This document shows positions 7,681 through 15,941 of a stretch of DNA of 64,000 bases, in pieces. Position 1 is the first letter of the stretch; each line of letters starts with the position of its first letter. This DNA is from DAISKN01 sp964553925 (GTDB lineage Bacteria; Acidobacteriota; Vicinamibacteria; Marinacidobacterales; SMYC01): NCBI GenBank assembly GCA_964553925.1, contig CAZKNR010000035.1, positions 17,386-81,385 of the forward strand, read 5' to 3'. A model generated the notes under the pieces. It ran no database searches, was not told the origin of the DNA, and saw only the letters and a program-made list of their open reading frames with translations. A program made the translations under genes and the position numbers.

Positions 7681-9141
7681 ATGGAACTCGACCCCCGCTT
7701 CGTCGGAAGAACCTACAGCGACTTCCTCTTCAGGCCCCAGAAGGGGCAGGTCGCTAGCCGCGGCGAGATTTCTCTCGCGGCGAACCTGACACGATCGACC
7801 TCGTTCGAGCTTCCGGTCATCTCCTCCAACATGGACAGCGTCACCGAGTGGGAGATGGCGCGGACGATGGCGCTCGAAGGCGGCATCGGGATCGTACATC
7901 GCGCCATGACGATCGAGCGCCAGACGGAGATGGTGCGGCGCGTGAAGCGAAGCCACAGCGCGGTCATCGAGAACCCGCTGCGCCTTCCCCGCGGTGTTTC
8001 GATCCGCGAGGCCAAAGGTTTCGCCCGCCGCCACCACATCACCGCGATCCTCATCGAAGAGACGCCAGGAAGCGGAGCTCTCGCGGGGCTTCTCACGAAC
8101 CGCGACATTCCCCGGCGCGCCGATCTCGACGCCCGCCCGGTCGACGAGTTCATGACTCCCTTCGAGCGGCTCCACGTGAGCCCTCCCGGTATCGGCGAGG
8201 ACGAGGCGGAGCGCCTCATGTTCGCAAAGCGCATCGAGCGTCTGCCGCTGGTGGACGAATCCCGGCGCATCCGAGGGCTCATCACCCTCCGCGACATTTT
8301 GTTCTTCCGCAACCGCCCGTTCTCGAGCAAGGACGGGAAGGGCAGGCTCCGGGTGGGAGCGGCGATCGGGGCCCGCGGCGATTTTCTCGAACGGGCGCGA
8401 GCGCTCGTCGAGGCCGAGGTCGACATCCTGGTCATCGACGTCGCCCACGCCCACTCGGTCGTCATGGAGAAGGCCATCGCCTCCGTGCGGGCGCGATTCG
8501 AATCCACACCGCTTCTCTGCGGGAACGTGGCGACGGGCGAGGGCGCGAGGTTTCTCGCCGATTGCGGCGTCGACGCCATCAAGGTCGGAGTCGGGCCGGG
8601 TCGCGGCTGCCGCACCCGGCTCGAGACCGGCGCCGGGGTCCCGCAGCTCCAGGCGATCCGCGAGGCCTATTGCGCCGTCTCTGACGAGGTTCCCATCGTC
8701 GCTGACGGAGGGATCGCGCACGACAAGGACATCTTTCTCGCCCTCATCGCGGGCGCCTCTTCCGTCATGCTCGGAAGCGCCCTTTCCGGCACGGACGAGT
8801 CGCCGGGCCATCTGATCGAAGACCCGGCGACCCATCAGAAACGAAAGATCTACCGGGGCATGACCTCACCCCAGGCGGTCTTTCAATCGCTCGAGGATCC
8901 GGCAAACGGAGAAGAGCTCGCCTCCGCCCTCGAAACGCCTTCGGAGGGAATGGAGATCCAGGTCACCTACAAGGGCAGCGTCGTCGACGTCCTGCGGCGC
9001 ATTCGAGGCCACCTCCAGTCGGCAGTGAGCTACGCCGGCGAGAGATCCCTCGCCTCGGCCCGGGCCAAGATCCTCCCCGATCCCCTCCGCTTTCTGATTC
9101 CCCTGTCGGAGTCTTCGCGGCGCGAATCCTACGAGAGGTGA
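7681..9141 (+). CDS. IMP dehydrogenase / GMP reductase family protein with CBS domains
   Basis: A 486-residue (beta/alpha)8 enzyme with a CBS pair inserted at about residues 95-215, the standard IMPDH layout. The cysteine loop reads GVGPGRGCRTR (Cys310) instead of the usual GPGSICTTR, and it is followed by TGAGVPQ. IVADGGI and the YRGM segment are also present. In the flap region between YRGM and VTYKG I cannot find the Arg-Tyr pair that IMP dehydrogenases use to activate water. The enzyme could therefore be a GMP reductase of the CBS-containing GuaB1 type or a divergent IMPDH. It acts in cytoplasmic purine interconversion in either case. Confidence 0.85.
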   Translation: MELDPRFVGRTYSDFLFRPQKGQVASRGEISLAANLTRSTSFELPVISSNMDSVTEWEMARTMALEGGIGIVHRAMTIERQTEMVRRVKRSHSAVIENPLRLPRGVSIREAKGFARRHHITAILIEETPGSGALAGLLTNRDIPRRADLDARPVDEFMTPFERLHVSPPGIGEDEAERLMFAKRIERLPLVDESRRIRGLITLRDILFFRNRPFSSKDGKGRLRVGAAIGARGDFLERARALVEAEVDILVIDVAHAHSVVMEKAIASVRARFESTPLLCGNVATGEGARFLADCGVDAIKVGVGPGRGCRTRLETGAGVPQLQAIREAYCAVSDEVPIVADGGIAHDKDIFLALIAGASSVMLGSALSGTDESPGHLIEDPATHQKRKIYRGMTSPQAVFQSLEDPANGEELASALETPSEGMEIQVTYKGSVVDVLRRIRGHLQSAVSYAGERSLASARAKILPDPLRFLIPLSESSRRESYER

Positions 9142-9188
9142 GCGAGAACCTGAAGCACCTCCGGGAATCGTGATAGAAACGGGGAGAC

Positions 9189-9998
9189 ATGGCCAAGCCT
9201 TGGACTCTTCCCTCCGAGCCTTCGGTCGTCGTCACCGGGGCCTCGAGCGGTATCGGAGAGGCGACCGCCTATCGATTCGCGCGCGCGCGCGCGAAGGTCG
9301 GTCTCATCGCGCGGCGGGAGGAGCGTCTCGCGAGAGTCGCCGAGCGTGTCCGCGAGCTCGGAGGCGAGGCGCGAGTCGCGGTCGCCGACGTATCCGATGA
9401 AACCGGAGTGAAGGCGGCGATCGCCGGCATCGAGAACGCGTTTTCGGGGATCGACGTTCTCGTGAACAACGCGGGCTTCGGCCTCTACGCGCCGCTTCAA
9501 TCCGTGAGACGAGGGGACATCGAGCGGGTGTTCGCCGTGAACGCGTTCGGCGCCCTCTCCTCAATCCAGGCGGTCCTCCCGGGCATGAGGCGGAGGGGAA
9601 GCGGGCTCATCGTGAACGTTTCCTCGGTCGTCGGAAAGAGAGCTCTCCCCATGACCGGCGCCTACGCCGCGAGCAAGTACGCGCTCCAGGGCCTTTCCGA
9701 CGCGCTCCGGATCGAGCTCGCGGGGACCGGAGTCCGGGTCTCCGTCATCTGTCCCGGCTACACGGCGACGGAGTTCGGCGAGAGCGTCATCGACTATGGC
9801 GCCGCGCGCTCCCGGCCACGGGGCTCCGCGATGCCGGCCGAGAAAGTCGCGGAAGCCATCTTCGACTGCGCCCGGAAACCCCGGCGGGAGATCGTCCTCA
9901 CGGGCAAAGGGCGCCTCGTCGTCCTCCTTCAGCGTTTCGCTCCCGCTGTCGCCGACTGGGTGATCGGGCGCGCGGTTCGCGTGGAGCTTCCGCAGTGA
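9189..9998 (+). CDS. short-chain dehydrogenase/reductase (classical SDR)
   Basis: A 269-residue NAD(P)-binding Rossmann protein. The cofactor motif TGASSGIG lies at residues 17-24, LVNNAG follows in the middle, and the active-site triad is seen as NVSS, then YAASK in GAYAASKYALQ. Length and motif spacing fit classical SDRs; the substrate cannot be predicted. A short alternating GC tract (cgcgcgcgcg) near 9280 lies inside the coding frame. The gene overlaps the next small gene by 4 bp, so it heads a small operon with the secreted protein and the amidase. Confidence 0.9.
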   Translation: MAKPWTLPSEPSVVVTGASSGIGEATAYRFARARAKVGLIARREERLARVAERVRELGGEARVAVADVSDETGVKAAIAGIENAFSGIDVLVNNAGFGLYAPLQSVRRGDIERVFAVNAFGALSSIQAVLPGMRRRGSGLIVNVSSVVGKRALPMTGAYAASKYALQGLSDALRIELAGTGVRVSVICPGYTATEFGESVIDYGAARSRPRGSAMPAEKVAEAIFDCARKPRREIVLTGKGRLVVLLQRFAPAVADWVIGRAVRVELPQ

Positions 9999-10237
9999 GA
10001 AGGCGGGAGGCGCTCGTCTCGCTCCTGGGTGCGGCCGCGCTCGGCGCGGGAACGGCCGAAGCCCAAGACCTGTCCCCGGAGGCGGTGAAACAGATGATGC
10101 GAACGCTCGCGGGTCTCGATCCCATGCCGGGGGAGGAGGCGGGCGTGCGAGCCTTTCTCCTTTCCTACCGCTTCGCGTTTCCCTCCGATCCGGGCGTCGA
10201 GCCCGCGTCGACGTTCGACCCCAAGGTCAGAATATGA
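9995..10237 (+). CDS. small Tat-signal protein upstream of the amidase
   Basis: An 80-residue product starting at a GTG that overlaps the SDR stop. The first 25 residues (MRRREALVSLLGAAALGAG) look like a twin-arginine signal, leaving about 55 mature residues with no recognised domain. It overlaps the amidase gene by 4 bp (ATGA), so the pair is translationally coupled. The amidase itself has no export signal, so this small protein might be a hitch-hiker signal carrier or an independent periplasmic factor. It is an unknown family. Confidence 0.65.
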   Translation: MRRREALVSLLGAAALGAGTAEAQDLSPEAVKQMMRTLAGLDPMPGEEAGVRAFLLSYRFAFPSDPGVEPASTFDPKVRI

Positions 10238-11595
10238 GCCGCGAGCTTCTCCTCCGGCCGCTCAAAGAGCTCGCCGGACTTCTCGAGCGACGCGAGATCT
10301 CCTCCGAAGAGCTCGTTCGCGCCGCCATCGAACGGACGGAAGCAATCGAGAAAGACCTCAATAGCTACATCACCTTTCTCCCCGAGAAGGCGCTCGACGA
10401 GGCCCGCGCCCGCGATCGGGAAAGAGCCCGGGGAGAGGCGAAGGGACCTCTTCATGGAATCCCCATCAGCTTGAAGGACGTCTTCGACACCGCTTCTATC
10501 CCCTCGACGGCGGGAGCCCGCTTCCTCGCCGGGAGGCTCCCGAGCGCGGACGCCGAAGTGACGCGGCGGCTCGCGCTCGCGGGATCCGTCCTCATGGGGA
10601 AGTCCAACCTGAACAAATTCGCCGGCGGCGAATCGGGAGAGAACCCCGACTACGGCGACATGAAAAATCCCTGGAACCTTTCGTTCTCACCGAGCGGATC
10701 GAGCGGCGGCTCCGCGGCACAGGTGGCGACGGGCCTGGCGGCGCTCTCCATGGGCTCGGACAACGGAGGGTCCGTTCGCAATCCCGCCTGCGTATGCGGC
10801 GTCGTCGGGCTCAAGCCGACGCACGGGCTCATCTCGACCGAAGGGATGTTCCCCCGCGCCTACAGCATCGACCACGCGGGGACTCTGACGCGAACGGTCA
10901 CGGACGCGGCGGTAGCGCTTCAAGCGCTCGATCCCGATCGAGAGCGCGCCTCCTACGCTTCGGGCCTCGGCGGGCCGGTCAAAGGCTTGAAGCTCGGGCT
11001 CGACCGCAACTTGGTCCGGGTCGGAGAGCCGGCGGTCCTCCGGATCTTCGAAGACGTCCTCCAGAAGCTCGCCGAGATCGGCTTCGAGATCGTGAACGTG
11101 GAGCTTCCGAGCCCCGAAGAGATGATGCCCGCCATGTACACGATCTTCTTCTGCGAGTGGGGCGTCGCCCACGAGCCCTGGATGCGCTCGCACCCGGAGG
11201 AGTACGACGGCGGCGCCCGCGCGGCGCTCCTCATCCCCGCGGCGGACTACTTGAAGGCGCAGCAGCAACGCCGGCTCTTCCAGAGGGGATACGCGCGAGC
11301 GCTCGCGAAAGTCGATCTCCTCGTCTCCCCTACCTACCCGATCGTGAGGCGGGAGCACCGAGGGCTTCCCGTCGTCGCCGGCCGGCGGCTCACCCTCGAC
11401 GATGCCCTCCGCTACACCATGCCCTACGACCTGATGGGTCTCCCCGCCGTCTCGCTCACCGGCGGATTCGCTCATCCGGATGCTCCCGTAGGGTTCCAGC
11501 TTGCGGGGGCGGCGTTTCAGGAAGGAAAAGTCTTGAAGGCCGCGCACGCCTACGAGCGCGCGACCGACTGGCACCGGAAGCATCCCGCGATTTAA
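10234..11595 (+). CDS. amidase (amidase-signature family)
   Basis: A 453-residue amidase-signature enzyme with the full Ser-cisSer-Lys triad: Lys81 in GIPISLKDVFDT, the cis-serine in SGSSGGS (residues 154-160) and nucleophile Ser180 in DNGGS. GatA, the tRNA-dependent amidotransferase subunit, belongs to the same family, but no gatB or gatC is near and the sequence departs from GatA after residue 200. The likely reaction is hydrolysis of a carboxamide. It is coupled to the preceding small Tat-signal protein and follows the SDR, suggesting a three-gene unit. Confidence 0.92.
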   Translation: MSRELLLRPLKELAGLLERREISSEELVRAAIERTEAIEKDLNSYITFLPEKALDEARARDRERARGEAKGPLHGIPISLKDVFDTASIPSTAGARFLAGRLPSADAEVTRRLALAGSVLMGKSNLNKFAGGESGENPDYGDMKNPWNLSFSPSGSSGGSAAQVATGLAALSMGSDNGGSVRNPACVCGVVGLKPTHGLISTEGMFPRAYSIDHAGTLTRTVTDAAVALQALDPDRERASYASGLGGPVKGLKLGLDRNLVRVGEPAVLRIFEDVLQKLAEIGFEIVNVELPSPEEMMPAMYTIFFCEWGVAHEPWMRSHPEEYDGGARAALLIPAADYLKAQQQRRLFQRGYARALAKVDLLVSPTYPIVRREHRGLPVVAGRRLTLDDALRYTMPYDLMGLPAVSLTGGFAHPDAPVGFQLAGAAFQEGKVLKAAHAYERATDWHRKHPAI

Positions 11596-11684
11596 TGGAC
11601 GGGAGACGAACGGCCATACGGATCGGGGGCTCGCGCTCGTCCGGGATTGGCTCGAGGAGAACTTCGCGATGAAAGCGGACGCGG

Positions 11685-12056
11685 TCAATCTGGTTTCGGA
11701 TGAGAGCGTCGCACCCGGATCTTGTGGTCCGTCACAATGACCAGGCCACCTCCCCAACCTTCGACAGTCTCATTGCGGAAAACGAACTGCAACCGCGCAG
11801 CAACAACTGCGCTGCGGTCGTCCGATAGCCGGAACACCATGATGCCTCGATGAGTGCCCGGAGCATAGCGTCGCGCGTCGGAGAATCCGAGGTCCTTGGT
11901 AATCAGAAACCTCTCTGCCGCCTGGACAGCCGGCCACAAGTCGTCATCCTTCGAGCCCTTAAGGCCCTCGCCCACGACGGTGTCGACGTCATGGCCTAGC
12001 TCGACGAGAACGGTAACGAGTCGTGCGGGCAGGTTCTCGTCGAGCTTGATCCTCAT
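11685..12056 (-). CDS. DUF5615 PIN-like toxin
   Basis: A 123-residue protein beginning MRIKLDENLPARL, the signature of DUF5615/Mut7-C-like PIN proteins. It has the acidic residues expected for a metal-dependent nuclease: Asp6/Glu7, the KDDDLWPA segment and FLITKDLGFSD. It overlaps the DUF433 gene by 4 bp. In known pairs the DUF433 protein acts as the antitoxin. The C-terminus (from about residue 105) is basic. The amidase stop lies only 90 bp away on the other strand. Confidence 0.85.
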   Translation of the reverse strand: MRIKLDENLPARLVTVLVELGHDVDTVVGEGLKGSKDDDLWPAVQAAERFLITKDLGFSDARRYAPGTHRGIMVFRLSDDRSAVVAARLQFVFRNETVEGWGGGLVIVTDHKIRVRRSHPKPD

Positions 12057-12313
12057 CGAGAGTCGATGATGGCAGGCACGGGCATGTCGTCGCGAGCCGA
12101 CGCGGCCGCGAAGGCGATGGCGGCTCGTACATGTTGCTCGTTGAGGCTGGGAAAGTCTTTCAGGATCTGCTCGATGGTCGCGCCGTCGGCGAGATCGGCA
12201 AGCACTATGCGAAGCAGCACTCGAGTCTCTCGGAATATCGTCTCGCCGCCGCAGATCTCTGGGTCCCGGACGAAATGCGCAGCATAGTCCATGAGCGTTC
12301 TCTTTTTCAGCAT
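12053..12313 (-). CDS. DUF433 antitoxin
   Basis: An 86-residue protein with the DUF433 pattern: FVRDPEICGGETIFRETRV (the family's G.P.I.GTR-like region), then an LADLADGATIEQILKDFPSL helix pair that resembles a winged helix-turn-helix, and HVRAAIAFAAA. It precedes the toxin in the same transcript with an ATGA overlap, the usual antitoxin-first order. It likely binds both the toxin and its own promoter, which would sit in the 40 bp between this gene and the divergent flavoprotein gene. Confidence 0.88.
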   Translation of the reverse strand: MLKKRTLMDYAAHFVRDPEICGGETIFRETRVLLRIVLADLADGATIEQILKDFPSLNEQHVRAAIAFAAASARDDMPVPAIIDSR

Positions 12314-12352
12314 ACCACGGGCCTATAAAGCCTCGTTATATACTCCCGCACC

Positions 12353-13963
12353 TTGAGCTCGAAGAGCCGCTACGACGCTATCGTGGTCGGGGCCGGCCAC
12401 AACGGCCTGACCGCGGCCTTCTACCTCGCGCGGGGAGGGCTTTCGACCCTCGTCCTCGAGCGCCGCGACATCGTCGGCGGTTGCGCGGTCACCGAGGAGA
12501 TCGCCCCCGGTTGCCGAGCCTCGACGACTTCGTATATCGCCAGCATGCTCCGGCCCGAAGTAATTCGCGATCTCGATCTGCCCTCGCACGGGCTTCGCAT
12601 GGTGCCTTGCGAGCCGGGCATGCAAGTCGCGTTTCCCGATGGAAACGTGGTCCCCTGGTGGCCCGAGCCGGAGCGCACCGCTTCCGAGTGGAGCCGCTAC
12701 TCGAAGGGGGATAGCGACAAGTTCCTCGCCGTCGACTCCGAGCTCAAGAGGCTGGCGCGCTACCTGCAGCCGTTCTTCCTCGAGCCGCCTCCCGACGTCG
12801 ATCTTCGAGGCCTTTCCGGTCTCATGGAGCTCTCCCGCGTCGGCCGGCGGTTCCGCGGCATCAAGGGCGACGAGATCGCGCGCATGGTCTCGTTCCTCAC
12901 GGGGAGCCTCGGCGACTTCCTCGATCGGAATTTCACCTCCGACGTGGTGAAGACGATGTACGTCGCCAACAACGTCTATGGGAAACACGGCGGGCCCTAC
13001 CAGGCGGGGACGGCGATCGGTCTTCTGTTCCACCTCCTGAGCGGCGGCGATCACGGCCTCCAGGGTTTCTACGGCCACGTGATGGGAGGGATGGGAGCGA
13101 TCACCCAGGCGATGGCGTCCGCCTGTCGCAAGGCAGGGGTCGAGATCCGGACAAGCGCCGAAGTCGCGCTCATCGCGACCGGCGGCGGCGTTTCCAAGGG
13201 TGTGGTGCTCGAGGATGGAACCGAGATCTCGTCGCGCCTCGTGCTCTCGAACGCGGACCCGAAAAGGACTTTCCTCAAACTCGTCGAGCCGAAGGCGCTC
13301 CCCGACGATTTTCGTAGTGCGATCGCCGGCATCAAGATGGACGGGCCGAGCGCGAAAGTGAACCTGGTGCTCGCGGAGGAGCCGAAGGTCACGGGAATGC
13401 CCGCCGATGCCGACCCAAACCGCCGCTCGCTCTTCACCCTCGTTCCGTCCGTGGAGTACGCCGAGAGGTGTTACGACAAGGCGAAGCTCGGAGAGATTCC
13501 CGAAGACCTCTGGGTGGACTGCGTCGTGGCGTCGAACGTCGACCCCTCGCTCGCGCCCGCGGGAAAACACGTGATGACCTGCTTTGTGCAGTACGTTCCC
13601 TATCGCTTGAAGACGGGTAGCTGGGACGAGAAACGCGACTGGCTCGGAGACCGTGTCGTCGAGATCATCGGCCGCTACGCCAAGAACGTCCCGGGAAGCG
13701 TTCTCGCCCGTCAGGTGCTGACGCCTCTCGATCTCGAGCGGACCTACGGCCTCACCGAGGGGAACATCTTCCACGGCGACTTGAGCCTGGAGCAGCTTTT
13801 TTTCATGCGCCCCGTTCCCGGCTGGGCCCAGTACCGAACGCCGGTCGAAGGGCTCTACCTCGCGGGCGCGGGCGCCCATCCCGGGGGCGGCGTCACTGGA
13901 GCTCCCGGGTACAATGCCGCTCATCGAGCGTTGAAAGACTTTCGAAGGAGACCATCCCGATGA
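12353..13963 (+). CDS. PYROXD2/phytoene-desaturase-like FAD-dependent oxidoreductase
   Basis: A 536-residue flavoprotein with an N-terminal dinucleotide fold (AIVVGAGHNGLTAAFYLARGG) followed by LVLERRDIVGGCAVTEE, as in CrtI and PYROXD2-type proteins. The C-terminal FAD motif is LYLAGAGAHPGGGVTGAPG. Neighbouring genes do not point to carotenoids, so a PYROXD2-like role is more likely than phytoene desaturation. The only start that keeps the fold is a TTG at 12353 with no ribosome-binding site, and a TATACT hexamer at 12339-12344 lies just upstream, compatible with a leaderless message. It overlaps the next gene by 4 bp. Confidence 0.87.
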   Translation: MSSKSRYDAIVVGAGHNGLTAAFYLARGGLSTLVLERRDIVGGCAVTEEIAPGCRASTTSYIASMLRPEVIRDLDLPSHGLRMVPCEPGMQVAFPDGNVVPWWPEPERTASEWSRYSKGDSDKFLAVDSELKRLARYLQPFFLEPPPDVDLRGLSGLMELSRVGRRFRGIKGDEIARMVSFLTGSLGDFLDRNFTSDVVKTMYVANNVYGKHGGPYQAGTAIGLLFHLLSGGDHGLQGFYGHVMGGMGAITQAMASACRKAGVEIRTSAEVALIATGGGVSKGVVLEDGTEISSRLVLSNADPKRTFLKLVEPKALPDDFRSAIAGIKMDGPSAKVNLVLAEEPKVTGMPADADPNRRSLFTLVPSVEYAERCYDKAKLGEIPEDLWVDCVVASNVDPSLAPAGKHVMTCFVQYVPYRLKTGSWDEKRDWLGDRVVEIIGRYAKNVPGSVLARQVLTPLDLERTYGLTEGNIFHGDLSLEQLFFMRPVPGWAQYRTPVEGLYLAGAGAHPGGGVTGAPGYNAAHRALKDFRRRPSR

Positions 13964-14946
13964 AAAAGACCATTCTCGAACGGCTTGCCGAAGGACCGGT
14001 CCTCGGCGACGGAGGCTACCTCCTCGAGCTCGAAAAACGGGGCTGGGTGCGCGCCGGCCCGTTTACTCCCGAAGTGGTGCTCGAGCGTCCTCAGGCGATC
14101 CACGAGCTCCACGTGGAGTTTCGCGAGGCGGGAGCGGACGTGCTCCAGGCGCTCACGTTCTACGCGAGCCGCGACAAGCTAAAGACGGTGGGGCTCGAGG
14201 ACAAGGTGGAGGAGCTGAACCGCACCGCGGTCCGAATCGCGCGCGACGCGGCTTCCGACCGGTGCCTGGTCGCGGGGAACCTGAGCCTCACCTGGATGTA
14301 CGAGGAGGGAAGTCAAGCGGCCCGGGATCGCGTGGCATCGACGTTCGACGAGCAACTGAAACAGCAAGTCGACGCGGGCGTCGATTTCATCATCGGCGAG
14401 ACGTTCTCGTGGCTGGGGGAGGCGCTCATCGCGGCCGAGAGGGCGAAAAAGACCGGCCTTCCGGTGATGGTCACCATGAGCTTCGAGGATAAGGACGTGA
14501 CCACGGACGGCAAGACGCCGGCCGACTGCGCCCGCGCCCTTGAAGACGCCGGGTGCGATATCGTCGGGATCAACTGCCTGCGCAATCCCGACACGACACT
14601 TCCGCTCGCGGAACAGATGGTTGCGGCGGTGGACGTCTACGTAGCGACCCAGCCCGCCGGCTACCACACGCCAAAGGGAAAGCCCGACTTCACGAGCCTT
14701 CCCGAGTTTCCCACGGGGCTCGACCCCCTGCAGTGGTCCCGGCACCAGATGGCGGACTACGCCCGAAGGGCGAACGACGCGGGGATCCGCTACATCGGAG
14801 CTTGCTGCGGCGTCGTGGCGACGCACATCCGGGAGATGGCGATCGCGCTCGGAAAGAGGGACCGGGATTCACGACCCTGGAAGATCGGCGGCGAGAGGCC
14901 GATGTCCGCGTTCGAGTACTACGGCCACGACAAGAAACGCAGCTGA
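13960..14946 (+). CDS. betaine-homocysteine S-methyltransferase-like enzyme
   Basis: A 328-residue homocysteine S-methyltransferase-fold protein that resembles animal BHMT closely. It has the N-terminal GDGGYLLELEKRGWVRAGP region, TFYASRDKL, and the three zinc cysteines as Cys206 (VGINC) and Cys282-Cys283 (GACCG). The segment YHTP..LPEFPTGLDP also matches BHMT rather than cobalamin-dependent MetH. It should transfer a methyl group from betaine, or a related donor, to homocysteine, forming methionine in the cytoplasm. BHMT's long C-terminal dimerisation arm is shortened here. It is coupled by an ATGA overlap to the flavoprotein gene. Confidence 0.9.
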   Translation: MKKTILERLAEGPVLGDGGYLLELEKRGWVRAGPFTPEVVLERPQAIHELHVEFREAGADVLQALTFYASRDKLKTVGLEDKVEELNRTAVRIARDAASDRCLVAGNLSLTWMYEEGSQAARDRVASTFDEQLKQQVDAGVDFIIGETFSWLGEALIAAERAKKTGLPVMVTMSFEDKDVTTDGKTPADCARALEDAGCDIVGINCLRNPDTTLPLAEQMVAAVDVYVATQPAGYHTPKGKPDFTSLPEFPTGLDPLQWSRHQMADYARRANDAGIRYIGACCGVVATHIREMAIALGKRDRDSRPWKIGGERPMSAFEYYGHDKKRS

Positions 14947-14952
14947 AGAAGA

Positions 14953-15055
14953 AAGGGGGATGTGGAGATAGGAGGAGATGGGGAGATAGGAATACCAGTC
15001 GGAAAAATCTTGGATCGCTATCTTCCTTATCCCCTCCCATCCCCCCATCCCTTGT
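14953..15055. repeat. imperfect purine/pyrimidine inverted repeat between convergent genes
   Basis: A purine-rich run (about 14953-14992, with repeated GGAGATAGG-like units) is mirrored by a pyrimidine-rich run (about 15014-15055), so the two arms can form a long imperfect hairpin around a 20 nt AT-richer loop. It lies between the convergent BHMT-like and DUF4388-PilZ genes. The simplest reading is a bidirectional terminator; the G-rich strand might also form a quadruplex. The match is by eye and has mismatches. Confidence 0.45.
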
Positions 15056-15071
15056 ATTGGGCGCGCCTGGT

Positions 15072-15869
15072 TCAGCTTCGTGTCGGGTTTGGCTCCAGAT
15101 ACTCGTCGGCGAGTTGCTGGTAGCGGGCGAGGTACGAGGCGAGACGGCCGCGGCCTTCGTGGGTGATCTCGACGAAGGCGAGGCCGGCGCCGCTCTTTCC
15201 ATCCGCGCGCGTCCAGGCCACGCGGGCGCGGCAGATTACCTCTCCGTGATCGCCGGGGAGCGTGAAGCGCACCGCGACGAGACTCCCTCCGGGCGGAAGC
15301 GTCTCGCCGTGGAAAAGCGCTCCCCCTTCGCTCAGGTTCGTGAGGTGGCCTTCGACGGCCGAGCTCTCGAGCGCGAGGCTTACAGGAATCAGAGTGGGAG
15401 CGTAGCGCGGATGGGAGCGCTCCCGCGGAGCGGCGGGCTCGGACGCCTTCTTCGCTGCCTCTGGGCCCTTGTCGACGGCGGTCGCGAGAATGAGAAGAAG
15501 CTCCCCGGTATCGAGCGTTCCGCAATCGTAGATCGGACCGAGGGGAACGCTCGCGAGCTCAGGGAGGCGAGCTTTGGTTCTCTGAAATCGGAACGAGCCC
15601 GAGCGCAGACCCAGAAGCTCCGTCAGGACCGCGAGAGTTCCCACGCGCCTTAGAGCAATTTGGGTACGCGGCTCTTTTTCCGAGGCCGCTCTCGCGAGTA
15701 GCGCCCTCGTCGAGGTGGACTCGCCGCAAACGACGGCGCCTCCCTCGAAGACCAGAGCGCCTTGGATCTCGGCGCCCTCGACCGTAAGGACTCCCGTCTG
15801 CTTCGAGTACGCAACGACCTGGAGAACGTCCAGGAGCGGCACGTTCTCGATCTCGCCTGAGACCAGCAT
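15072..15869 (-). CDS. DUF4388 (PATAN) - PilZ protein
   Basis: A 265-residue cytoplasmic protein with two domains. Residues 1-100 match DUF4388/PATAN (MLVSGEIENVPLLDVLQVV, TGVLTVEG, GALVFEGGAVV). Residues about 150-255 form a PilZ domain with the c-di-GMP-binding signature spread over RSHPRY and the NLSEGGALF motif. It should respond to cyclic di-GMP. PATAN proteins act in gliding and pilus control, and two related signalling genes sit beside it, so control of surface machinery is a reasonable inference. Confidence 0.85.
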   Translation of the reverse strand: MLVSGEIENVPLLDVLQVVAYSKQTGVLTVEGAEIQGALVFEGGAVVCGESTSTRALLARAASEKEPRTQIALRRVGTLAVLTELLGLRSGSFRFQRTKARLPELASVPLGPIYDCGTLDTGELLLILATAVDKGPEAAKKASEPAAPRERSHPRYAPTLIPVSLALESSAVEGHLTNLSEGGALFHGETLPPGGSLVAVRFTLPGDHGEVICRARVAWTRADGKSGAGLAFVEITHEGRGRLASYLARYQQLADEYLEPNPTRS

Positions 15870-15941
15870 GGCTTTTGCTTCCGACCGGGGGGGTTCTCCA
15901 TTGTCGCACGCTCCGGGCGGCCTGTCTCGGGCGCCGCTTCG

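Noticed and set aside
9280..9293. Alternating CG tract as possible Z-DNA or regulatory repeat
   Set aside because: It lies inside the SDR coding frame and encodes Ala/Arg residues of a normal helix, so codon bias explains it.
12323..13924. A 533-codon minus-strand frame
   Set aside because: Shadow of the flavoprotein gene; no domain features.
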